From Bacteroidota bacterium (lineage in GTDB: Bacteria; Bacteroidota; Rhodothermia; Rhodothermales; UBA10348), in assembly GCA_022571135.1 (NCBI GenBank), contig JACZYK010000112.1, positions 1-7,904 on the forward strand: a stretch of 7,904 nucleotides of DNA, in the 5' to 3' direction. Numbering within the stretch: the first letter of the stretch is position 1; the number at the start of each line of letters is the position of its first letter. Positions 1 to 6,344 of this stretch are shown here, piece by piece. The position numbers and the translations under genes are program-made. The notes beneath the pieces were generated by a model. That model saw nothing but the letters and a program-made list of their open reading frames with translations, was not told where the DNA came from and searched no databases.

Positions 1-172
1 GGGCCAGCGGTGCGCGCCTCTCCCAGAGCTACGAAGCGGTAGCCGCTTTTCGCTTTCGAGCGTCGTGAATACCTGCCCGTTTATCGGCCCGATCGAGTGT
101 CAATCGCCAGCTTAAGCATCTGCTCCCAGAGACGATACTGACGATAACTATAGAAGTGGGCATCGAAAGGAC
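1..172. other. Left-edge stretch with no convincing gene
   Basis: No complete gene is seen here. The plus-strand frame starting at base 3 is open from the window edge to a TGA at 66-68 and would encode 21 residues ending FRFRAS, so it could be the last codons of a gene lying to the left. Nothing identifies it, and another frame is open to about base 114. The rest is the leader of the lipoprotein gene. A purine run at 165-171 (GAAAGGA) lies only 1-2 nt from the ATG at 173, closer than an ideal Shine-Dalgarno site. I see no persuasive -35/-10 pair; the AT-rich patch around 142-152 is the best place for a -10 element. Confidence 0.3.
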
Positions 173-1660
173 ATGAAAACCGCTCTTTATCGACTTGTTA
201 TCAGCCTTTTTGTGGCAGGAACCGGGTCCCTGCTTATGGCCGGCTGTGACGCGTTTTCGAGCGACGAAAACGATGAAAAGGGTATCGTTACGCTTACCGG
301 TCAGGTTCTCAACTTAGAGACAAACAATCCGGTGGAATCGGCCTTTATCCGGATTCTTCCGTTCGATCTACTGTTCGAGGTAGATTCGGAAGGCCGTTAC
401 GAACTTGCTGTTGAAATCGACAGCACGATGGACCTTCAGATCATGGCCAGCAAGGACGGCTTTTCCGATGCGTCCGTGACGGTCCTGGCCCTGGCCGGTC
501 GGGTGATCGCAGTGCCTATACTGCGTCTGAAGCAACAGGCGGGCGAAGAGTCCGAATCAGGGACCGCATCGAATATTCTCCTCCTGAAGCAGTCGGCGGC
601 CATTATCGGCGTTCGGGAAAGCGGGTCGAAAGAAGTGGCGACGATAGAATTCCAACTCGCCGACTCCGTGGGCCGCCCTGTCATCCTTGACAAATCCGCG
701 TTCGTGAGATTCAGTTTTGGCGTGCAGCCCGGTGGCGGCGAGTTCCTCGCCCCTACCGAGGCCTCGACGGACAACAACGGAGTTGTCATCGTAAACCTGT
801 CCAGTGGAACAAAGGCGGGCATCGTACAGATTATCGCCGAAACGTCCGTCGACGGGAGAACCATTAGATCCCTTCCGGTTGCCGTGACCATACACGGTGG
901 ACTTCCGGATCAGGGCCACTTCACGATTGGTCCTGCCCGTTTCAATTTCCCGGGCCTGCTTTCTTTCGGTCTAATTAATCCGATCAATATCATTGTCGGC
1001 GACAAATTTTCGAACCCGGTTCGCATAGGGACATCCGTGTACTTCTCGAGCACTCACGGAGTGATTGAAGGCTCCACCGTTACAAACGAGAGCGGTGGCG
1101 GGACCGTCGATCTGATTTCAGCCAATCCTCTTCCCTCTGACGGGATTGCACTCATCACGGCGCGCACCGCCGACGATGCGCAGACCGAAGTATCCGGATC
1201 GACCCCGGTGGTTTTCTCGGGCGTTCCGTATATCACCCTCTCTCCTGCGATCGCTTTGCTGAATCAGACGTATACACTGACGGTCGTCGATCAGAACGGA
1301 AATCCGCTTGCTGAAGGCACGTCGATCATCGTGATCGTAGAAGGGCGGGCGGTGAAGGGTGTGGGTAGCATCGATATTCGCCTCGCCGATACTGCGTTCC
1401 TTGGCGGAGTCTCGTACGAACACGTATTAAGAGGACCCGGAATTACGGAATTCACCTTCCGGGCAGTCGAAGATATACCACCCCTCTCAACGGTCGTTCC
1501 GGCCATCGAAGCGATCACAATCAAAGTCGCAGGACCTAACGGTAATCTTGAAATCGTACTCGGGCCAGGCGGCGTTCCTGCAAGGAGCTCCGACGGAGTC
1601 GATCTCGAAGTACGCCCGGACGGTTCACTCACGGCTCGAACCTCGCTCAACCAACTGTAG
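173..1660 (+). CDS. Secreted lipoprotein with carboxypeptidase-regulatory-like and Ig-like domains
   Basis: This 495-residue protein is probably lipid-anchored in the cell envelope and faces the periplasm or the outside. It starts with a signal peptide: basic MKTALYR, then a hydrophobic stretch to about residue 20. A lipobox LMAGC follows, with Cys25 as the lipidated residue, and then an acidic Ser/Asp/Glu linker (27-37). Residues 38-118 look like a carboxypeptidase-regulatory-like beta sandwich (TGQVLN at 42, DSEGRYEL at 71). Residues 145-242 resemble an invasin/intimin-type Ig-like (Big_1) domain, with the typical TDNNGVV turn at 199. Two more beta-rich segments follow (about 250-350 and 355-455), the last carrying VVDQNGNPL at 371. 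No catalytic motif is visible. Such proteins usually serve in adhesion or surface structure, but the role here is unknown. ATG at 173 is chosen because it gives the complete signal peptide. The gene stands alone, followed by a terminator. Confidence 0.85.
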   Translation: MKTALYRLVISLFVAGTGSLLMAGCDAFSSDENDEKGIVTLTGQVLNLETNNPVESAFIRILPFDLLFEVDSEGRYELAVEIDSTMDLQIMASKDGFSDASVTVLALAGRVIAVPILRLKQQAGEESESGTASNILLLKQSAAIIGVRESGSKEVATIEFQLADSVGRPVILDKSAFVRFSFGVQPGGGEFLAPTEASTDNNGVVIVNLSSGTKAGIVQIIAETSVDGRTIRSLPVAVTIHGGLPDQGHFTIGPARFNFPGLLSFGLINPINIIVGDKFSNPVRIGTSVYFSSTHGVIEGSTVTNESGGGTVDLISANPLPSDGIALITARTADDAQTEVSGSTPVVFSGVPYITLSPAIALLNQTYTLTVVDQNGNPLAEGTSIIVIVEGRAVKGVGSIDIRLADTAFLGGVSYEHVLRGPGITEFTFRAVEDIPPLSTVVPAIEAITIKVAGPNGNLEIVLGPGGVPARSSDGVDLEVRPDGSLTARTSLNQL

Positions 1661-1670
1661 CTCCGGACAG

Positions 1671-1702
1671 AAGGCCGGCTCCCGAGGGCGCTGGCCTTTT
1701 TT
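1671..1702 (+). terminator. Rho-independent terminator of the lipoprotein gene
   Basis: AAGGCC at 1671-1676 pairs with GGCCTT at 1693-1698. The stem extends inward through a G-U pair, a G-C pair and a C-G pair, and can close further through CC/GG at 1681-1682 and 1687-1688. The stem runs straight into a six-T tract at 1697-1702. It begins 10 nt after the lipoprotein stop codon, which makes this a textbook intrinsic terminator for the plus strand. Confidence 0.85.
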
Positions 1703-1823
1703 GTTTCCGGGCCTATTGAAGATCCTCTCTAAGTCGTCGAGAAGTCCCGTTCGGTATCTGCCTAGCGGCGTTTTCTTTTAGCTGAAGTCGCACCGCTATC
1801 TGATATGAGCCACACGGACGCTC

Positions 1824-2552
1824 TCAGTCCACAGGCTCCAGTTGTGAACGGGCAAACGGTAGATAGAGCAGCCAGAAAATGCCTATCGCGAGGATTTCCA
1901 TGATGAATGAATTAGGTACCAGGGCCATCCCGGGAAATAATCCATGAGCGACGCTACTTCAGGCTTCGCTACGACGTACAGGTAATTGCTTCCGATGGCG
2001 ATGTTGATGCCGTAGACGATGGCGGCGTAAACATTAAGGCCGACGAGAAGCACGACCAATTCTCGAGAAGTGGGACGATATTTTTCGATCATGACAACCC
2101 AGAGACCTGCAATGAGCCAGTGCACCGTGAGCGATCATCGTCTGAAAGAAGCGGAAGTGGGGGTAGCCGAAAAGACCGGCGCCCGGGGTAATGAGTGCCT
2201 GCATCGCACCGGCGAAGCCAAAAAAGTAAAGGAGGGGGTAGAGCGAGCGGCGCTCGACCACGAGAACGGCGGCTGCGATCCAGATCATGATGCTGCACAT
2301 GTGCAGGGGAAGCATCGTCTGAATTACCCAGGATCCGTAGACGGCAGTCCAGATGTGCCAGCTCAATTCGTTGACGAGGAGGACGGCAGCAAGGCCATAA
2401 CGGACGGTGCTTCGAAGCTTTTCGTCTCCCCGCTGTCCGGCTCTGATGAGAAAAAGGCCGATAACGGCGAAGAAGAGGATCGTCACCAGATGCGACGTAC
2501 CGAAAAGCCGGAACGCCCCGCCACTGTATCCAGGGTCTAAATATTCTGCCAC
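1824..2552 (-). pseudogene. YwaF/TIGR02206-like integral membrane protein, frameshifted twice
   Basis: Joined across two frame changes, this region encodes about 241 residues with seven hydrophobic helices, matching my recollection of the YwaF/TIGR02206 family of uncharacterised membrane proteins. The first frame starts at a GTG (2552-2550) and reads AEYLDPGYSGGAFRLFGTSH, then helices including LPLHMCSI and PHFRFFQTMIAHGA, down to about 2121. The second frame continues with HWLIAGLWVVMIEKYRP and GSNYLYV and reaches PGWPWYLI near 1910. The third frame, identical in phase to the first, gives IMEILAIGIFWLLYLPFA and stops at TGA 1826-1824. The shifts fall near 2115-2126 (+1) and 1904-1910 (-1 or equivalent). 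Each fragment keeps family-like sequence, so the lesion is recent or is a sequencing error. No good Shine-Dalgarno site precedes the GTG, so the start rests on homology. The gene is divergent from plsC and convergent with the lipoprotein gene. Its function is unknown. Confidence 0.72.
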
Positions 2553-2753
2553 GTGGATGGGTGATGATTGGAAGAATACCGTGGAATCTACAAAACGACC
2601 ATCAAAAACCGGACCGGCATGGTCGTCGACTGAAGATCGTTTGAATTGGAATCCGTCGGGATCGGCTGCGGGATCCAACCCGTTTCCTGACGGTTCGATC
2701 TGTACCGGACCAAGACGCCGACCGCCGGCTGCAACACAAACCGTTCCCCTTAC

Positions 2754-2760
2754 GGGAGGA
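2754..2760 (+). promoter_or_regulatory. Ribosome binding site fixing the plsC start
   Basis: The purine-rich GGGAGGA is complementary to the 3' end of 16S rRNA and lies 9 nt before the ATG at 2770. It decides the start: the reading frame is open far upstream, to about 2407, but that part is antisense to the membrane-protein gene and has no family similarity. Confidence 0.75.
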
Positions 2761-2769
2761 TTACGACTG

Positions 2770-3561
2770 ATGACAGTTCTCCGGTCCATATGGACCTGGT
2801 TTTCGTTTGGCGCCATCCTCATCCTGTGGCTACCCATCATCGGTTTCGTTCGCCTGTTTGATCGGGACCCGGGTCGATACCGGACCGGCCGCTGGTTCAG
2901 GCGAATGGGCTCGGCGATTACCCGGGCAAATCCTGTATGGCATGTGACCATCTCAGGCTCATACCCTGAAAATGTCCGGCAACCCTTCGTCGTCGTCTGC
3001 AACCACCAGTCACTCGCGGATATCCCTGTCCTCAGCAATCTCCCCTGGGACATGAAGTGGGTGACGAAAGCATCCCTTTTCGACCTACCTGTCCTTGGCT
3101 GGATGCTGAAAGCGTCAGGAGACATTCCGGTCCGGCGGGAAAGCCTGCGGAGCCGTGCCCAGGTGTTCATCGAAGCAAAGAAACGACTTCGCAATCGGAT
3201 TTCCGTTCTGATCATGCCGGAGGGCACTCGATCACCGAACGGAAAGATACAGGCGTTTTCGGACGGACCGTTCAAGCTCGCAGTCAGGGAAGGGGTGCAG
3301 GTACTCCCGCTCGCGGTTGATGGAACCTTCTCGGCTCTGCCAAGGAAATCCTGGAAGTTTGGACGGAAATGCTGGATTCGACTGCATGTCTTCGACGCAG
3401 TCGACCCAGCTTCACTTGGCGATAACGCCGCAGAGTTGACCGAACACGTCAGGCGGATGATTATTCTAAAAGTGGCCGAGTGGCGGGGCGTCACCGCTGA
3501 TGAGGTTGACGGTGCTCGGGTCGAGGATGAAAATGCACGACCGGCAGGTCAAGACTCTTAG
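2770..3561 (+). CDS. plsC: 1-acyl-sn-glycerol-3-phosphate acyltransferase (PlsC family)
   Basis: This 263-residue membrane-bound enzyme should transfer an acyl group to lysophosphatidic acid to make phosphatidic acid, the second acylation of phospholipid synthesis. An N-terminal membrane segment lies at about residues 7-29 (WTWFSFGAILILWLPIIGF). The LPLAT motifs follow in order: the catalytic HX4D as NHQSLAD with His79 and Asp84, a second block DIPVRRE at 118-124, the substrate-binding PEGTRS at 150-155, and the VLPLAVDGT strand at 178-186. The length is usual for PlsC. The C-terminal tail after about residue 240 is acidic and looks unconserved. The start at 2770 is backed by a strong ribosome binding site. 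Related LPLAT enzymes acylate other lysolipids, so the exact acceptor is an inference, but the family is secure. A tRNA gene follows on the same strand. Confidence 0.9.
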   Translation: MTVLRSIWTWFSFGAILILWLPIIGFVRLFDRDPGRYRTGRWFRRMGSAITRANPVWHVTISGSYPENVRQPFVVVCNHQSLADIPVLSNLPWDMKWVTKASLFDLPVLGWMLKASGDIPVRRESLRSRAQVFIEAKKRLRNRISVLIMPEGTRSPNGKIQAFSDGPFKLAVREGVQVLPLAVDGTFSALPRKSWKFGRKCWIRLHVFDAVDPASLGDNAAELTEHVRRMIILKVAEWRGVTADEVDGARVEDENARPAGQDS

Positions 3562-3599
3562 AAGACGCCGTTCGGAGCATGCATCCTCTCCGGTCTTTT
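3562..3599 (+). terminator. Possible weak terminator after plsC
   Basis: CGGAG (3573-3577) can pair with CTCCG (3588-3592) around a ten-base loop. AAGAC (3562-3566) can pair with GTCTT (3593-3597) outside it, leaving a six-base bulge on the left arm. Only four Ts follow (3596-3599). It sits directly after the plsC stop and could give partial termination. The bulge and short T run keep confidence low. Confidence 0.4.
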
Positions 3600-3629
3600 G
3601 GAAAACGGCACGGAGAGATCGTAATTTTG
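3597..3629 (+). promoter_or_regulatory. Bacteroidota-type promoter for tRNA-Gln
   Basis: TTTG at 3597-3600 and TAATTTTG at 3622-3629 match the -33 TTTG and -7 TAnnTTTG elements known for the primary sigma factor of Bacteroidota, with a 21-nt spacer. Transcription would start near 3636-3638, about ten bases before the mature tRNA, a normal leader length. The -33 element overlaps the T run of the possible plsC terminator. Confidence 0.55.
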
Positions 3630-3645
3630 GCCCCCTGATAAATAA

Positions 3646-3718
3646 TGCCCTATAGCTCAATTGGCAGAGCGTCTGACTCTGGATCAGGAGGTTCAAGGTT
3701 CGAATCCTTGTAGGGCAA
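3646..3718 (+). tRNA. tRNA-Gln (anticodon CUG)
   Basis: All four arms fold. The acceptor stem TGCCCTA (3646-3652) pairs with TAGGGCA (3711-3717). The D stem is GCTC/GAGC with GG in its loop. The anticodon stem TCTGA pairs with TCAGG, including one T-G wobble, and its seven-base loop CTCTGGA carries CTG at 3679-3681. The T arm is CAAGG-TTCGAAT-CCTTG (3694-3710). The discriminator is A3718. CCA is not encoded, because CAG follows, so the end must be added by nucleotidyltransferase. The CUG anticodon reads CAG. The U1-A72 pair is normal for bacterial tRNA-Gln. The gene is single, with its own promoter before it and a terminator after it. Confidence 0.95.
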
Positions 3719-3725
3719 CAGCTTA

Positions 3726-3758
3726 AGCCCTGAGGCCTCACAGGCTCGGGGTTATTTT
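3726..3758 (+). terminator. Rho-independent terminator after tRNA-Gln
   Basis: AGCCCTGAG (3726-3734) pairs with CTCGGGGTT (3745-3753) over nine pairs, two of them G-U wobbles. An inner CCT/AGG (3736-3738 with 3742-3744) closes a three-base loop. The tract TTATTTT (3752-3758) follows. The G-U pairs become A-C mismatches on the minus strand and no T run follows there, so it serves the plus-strand transcript rather than the converging operon. Confidence 0.75.
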
Positions 3759-3786
3759 CATGGGACCCGCTCTGGAGCAATCCGGC

Positions 3787-4956
3787 TTAGCTGATTGCGG
3801 AGTGAAGATCGCCGCTCAGGGCGGCATCGAAAATCCGCCGGGCTCCTTCGATGGTCAGCTCCACCGGATTGGTTGCCGTGCTCGGATCTGCAACGGCGCG
3901 CTCCGCGATGAGGTCGGCATGCGTATCATCCACACCCAACTCGGCGATCGTATGCGGCACCCCGATGGCTTCGCGAAGACGCAGCGTCCAGTTCATCATG
4001 CAATCGAAGCCGGATGCGATTCCGAGTGCCGCACAGATATCATCGATGCGAGTCGTAATTCCTTCTCGATTAAAGAGGAGTACGTACGGCATGAATACAC
4101 CATTCGTCATCCCGTGATGAGTATCGTACAGGGCTCCAACAGGATGAGACAGAGAATGTATCGCACCGAGTCCCTTCTGGAAGGCAACAGCCCCCATCGA
4201 AGCAGCCACCATCATCATGGAGCGGGCTTCCAGGTCCTCGCCGTCAGCGACAACCCGGGTCAGACCGCTCGCTGCCAGGCGCATACCTTCCAGCGCGATA
4301 CCGTCTGACATGGGGTGAAACGTTGGGGCGCAGAAGGCCTCCAGGCAGTGTGCAAGCGCATCCATTCCGACACCCGCGGTAAGGGATGGGGGTAATCCGA
4401 TGGTCAGCTCCGGATCGGCAATGACGACGGCGGGCAGCATCTTCGGATGAAAAATGATCTTCTTTTCACGGGTCGCCTCGTTCGTTATTACACCAGCCCG
4501 GCCTACCTCTGATCCTGTACCTGCCGTCGTCGGAACGGCCACGACCGGCGCAATAGCAGCCGTGTCGGCACGCGTCCACTGGTCGCCGATGTCTTCAAAA
4601 TCCCAGATGGGCCTCCGCTGCCCCTGCATGAAAGCGACACACTTGCCGGTGTCCAGGGCGCTACCCCCGCCGAAGGCAATCACACCATCACAACCGGAAG
4701 CACGGTAGACTTCCACACCGCGAGATACATTGGTTTCGGTCGGATTGGGACGAACATCTGAGAATAAAGTCACCTCGAATCCAGCGGTCCTGACAGCGTC
4801 GAGGGCCGAAACGGTAATCGGAAGGTCGACAAGGCCCTCGTCCGTCACAAAGAGAGGATTCTTGATACCTGCCGCGGAGCAGGCGTCGCCCAGCTCGTTT
4901 ATACGCCCGGCGCCAAACCGGATGGCTGTTGGATAAGACCAGTTGACATTAATCAT
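3787..4956 (-). CDS. Iron-type (group III) alcohol dehydrogenase
   Basis: This 389-residue cytosolic NAD(P)-dependent dehydrogenase has the usual family length. The N-terminal Rossmann-like part carries the cofactor loop GGGSALDTGK (96-105) and PTTAGTGSEVGR (142-153). The C-terminal helical part holds the metal ligands: Asp199 and His203 in GMDALAHCLEAF, and His267 and His281 in the HSLSHPVGALYDTHHG segment. This matches the Asp-His-His-His set of FucO-type enzymes, so it should be active. It is the last gene of the three-gene operon, and its ATG overlaps the TGA of the upstream aldehyde dehydrogenase gene (ATGA), so translation is probably coupled. In this context it likely interconverts the alcohol and aldehyde forms of a gamma-glutamylated amino alcohol, or reduces a semialdehyde. 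The substrate is an inference. No terminator was found after it on this strand. Confidence 0.9.
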   Translation of the reverse strand: MINVNWSYPTAIRFGAGRINELGDACSAAGIKNPLFVTDEGLVDLPITVSALDAVRTAGFEVTLFSDVRPNPTETNVSRGVEVYRASGCDGVIAFGGGSALDTGKCVAFMQGQRRPIWDFEDIGDQWTRADTAAIAPVVAVPTTAGTGSEVGRAGVITNEATREKKIIFHPKMLPAVVIADPELTIGLPPSLTAGVGMDALAHCLEAFCAPTFHPMSDGIALEGMRLAASGLTRVVADGEDLEARSMMMVAASMGAVAFQKGLGAIHSLSHPVGALYDTHHGMTNGVFMPYVLLFNREGITTRIDDICAALGIASGFDCMMNWTLRLREAIGVPHTIAELGVDDTHADLIAERAVADPSTATNPVELTIEGARRIFDAALSGDLHSAIS

Positions 4957-6341
4957 CCGTAGCGCAGGTAATACGATTTGGGTCGAGTAAGGCTTTCGTA
5001 CCCGATTTCAGAGAGCGTGGCTCCCCGGCCTGTATTCTTGACGCCCGTCCAGGCAAGCGCTGGATCGAGGTAGTCGCATCGGTTCATGTAGACGGTACCC
5101 GTTTCGACGTCATTACCAATGCGCTGGGCTGCATCAAGGTCACTCGTCCAGATGGACGCCGTGAGACCAAAGGCGCTGTCGTTCATCAGACCAATCGCCT
5201 CCTCATCTCCGGTCACCGGCATAATGCCCACGACCGGGCCGAATGACTCGTCGCGCATCAGGGACATCCCGTGGTCAACATCGACGACCACCTGGGGAGC
5301 CATGTAAGCAGAGCCGGGTGCATCCCGTTCCCATCGTGACACGTCGATCAGCGCGCGGGCACCCTGCGCTTCGGCATCCGAAATCTGTCGACGCACGAAA
5401 TCGGCAGCTGCAGGCGAAATCATGGGGCCCAGCGTCGTCTCGGATTTCAGCGGATCGTCGAGTACATACGTGTACGCCGCCTCAACAAAGGCGTCGACAA
5501 ACTGGTGAAATACTTTTTCATTTACGTAGATTCGTTCCACGCCACAACAGCTCTGGCCCGAATTGAAAAAGGCGCCATCCACGAGTTGCTCTACAGCGTA
5601 TTCCATGTCCGCGTCTGCTCTCACGTATGCCGGATCCTTACCTCCGAGCTCTAGACCAACTCCCACGAACGCTCCACCAGTCGCTTGCTCCACCGACCGA
5701 CCGGACGCCACCGAACCGGTGAAATGTACCCTGTCCACAAGCCCATCGGTCAGTATTTGCTCTGCCTGATCATGCGACAGCACAAGGTTTGCGAACAGCC
5801 CCTGTGGCAGCCCGGCCTGGTCGCACGCCGTCTGAAAGCGCTCGCCGACCAGGAGGGTCTGAGATGCATGTTTCAGGATGACCGCGTTTCCAGCCATCAG
5901 CCCCGGAATAACGGAGTTGACGGCTGTGAGGTAGGGGTAATTCCAGGGCGCGATCACGAAGAGAAGGCCGAGAGGCTCGCGCCGGATGAATCGCCTGAGT
6001 CCCTTGCGCTCGGGTAGCGTTACGGGCAAGAGGACTTCCTGTGCGATCGCAATCATGTGGCGGGCACGCTTTTCAAAACCGTGGAGTTCGCCCGCGCCAA
6101 ATCGGACCGGGCGTCCCATCTGCCATGCGAGTTCCGGCACGATCTCGTCACGCATCGCCAGCATTTCGGCCACTACCGCAGAACACAGACGCGCTCTATC
6201 CTCAACGGGCGTACGTGACCAGTGGGCCTGGGCCGCGCGCGCTGCTTGAAGCGCACGCGCTATATCTGCACCACGCGCGATGGGTTGCTCGGCATACACG
6301 CGGCCATCGACCGGGGATACGCATCGGATCTGCTCTTTCAT
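4953..6341 (-). CDS. NAD(P)-dependent aldehyde dehydrogenase
   Basis: This 462-residue ALDH-superfamily enzyme oxidises an aldehyde to a carboxylate in the cytosol. Visible family signatures are the oxyanion Asn134 in APWNYP (131-136), the NAD-binding FTGS (207-210), the general base Glu231 in LELGGKDP, the catalytic Cys265 in NSGQSCC, and ESFGPVVG (365-372). All key residues are present. A second cysteine (Cys266) follows the nucleophile. I recall this GQSCC form from a group of uncharacterised ALDHs, but this is unverified. The N-terminus is short, as in the roughly 455-residue ALDHs rather than the 490-residue type. ATG 6341 lies 3 nt after the stop of the glutamine-synthetase-like gene, with TGAGG just before it as a weak ribosome binding site overlapping that stop. 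The likely substrate is a gamma-glutamylated aminoaldehyde, judged from the neighbours only. Succinate or other semialdehydes are alternatives. Confidence 0.9.
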   Translation of the reverse strand: MKEQIRCVSPVDGRVYAEQPIARGADIARALQAARAAQAHWSRTPVEDRARLCSAVVAEMLAMRDEIVPELAWQMGRPVRFGAGELHGFEKRARHMIAIAQEVLLPVTLPERKGLRRFIRREPLGLLFVIAPWNYPYLTAVNSVIPGLMAGNAVILKHASQTLLVGERFQTACDQAGLPQGLFANLVLSHDQAEQILTDGLVDRVHFTGSVASGRSVEQATGGAFVGVGLELGGKDPAYVRADADMEYAVEQLVDGAFFNSGQSCCGVERIYVNEKVFHQFVDAFVEAAYTYVLDDPLKSETTLGPMISPAAADFVRRQISDAEAQGARALIDVSRWERDAPGSAYMAPQVVVDVDHGMSLMRDESFGPVVGIMPVTGDEEAIGLMNDSAFGLTASIWTSDLDAAQRIGNDVETGTVYMNRCDYLDPALAWTGVKNTGRGATLSEIGYESLTRPKSYYLRYG

Positions 6342-6344
6342 GCC

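Noticed and set aside
1759..1780. Second terminator-like GCC-TAGC-GGC followed by T-rich sequence
   Set aside because: The stem is only three pairs plus a wobble, and a much stronger terminator already lies at 1671-1702.
2407..2769. Upstream in-frame extension of the acyltransferase gene
   Set aside because: Most of it is antisense to the conserved membrane-protein gene, it has no family similarity, and a strong ribosome binding site marks the ATG at 2770.
2553..3494. Long minus-strand open frame running through the acyltransferase gene into the membrane-protein gene
   Set aside because: The part opposite plsC is an antisense shadow with low-complexity Arg/Ser-rich sequence; only the part below 2552 is family-like.
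3637..3645. GATAAATAAT as a -10 element for the tRNA
   Set aside because: It touches the 5' end of the mature tRNA, so transcription would start inside the gene.
3760..4308. 182-codon plus-strand open frame with a His-rich patch
   Set aside because: It is antisense to the alcohol dehydrogenase gene; the histidine run is the complement of its Met-Met-Met-Val-Ala region, and it begins just after a terminator.
6235..6262. GC-rich palindrome-like run (GCGCGC...GCGCACGCGC)
   Set aside because: It is explained by Ala/Arg codons of the aldehyde dehydrogenase N-terminus (residues about 27-36).
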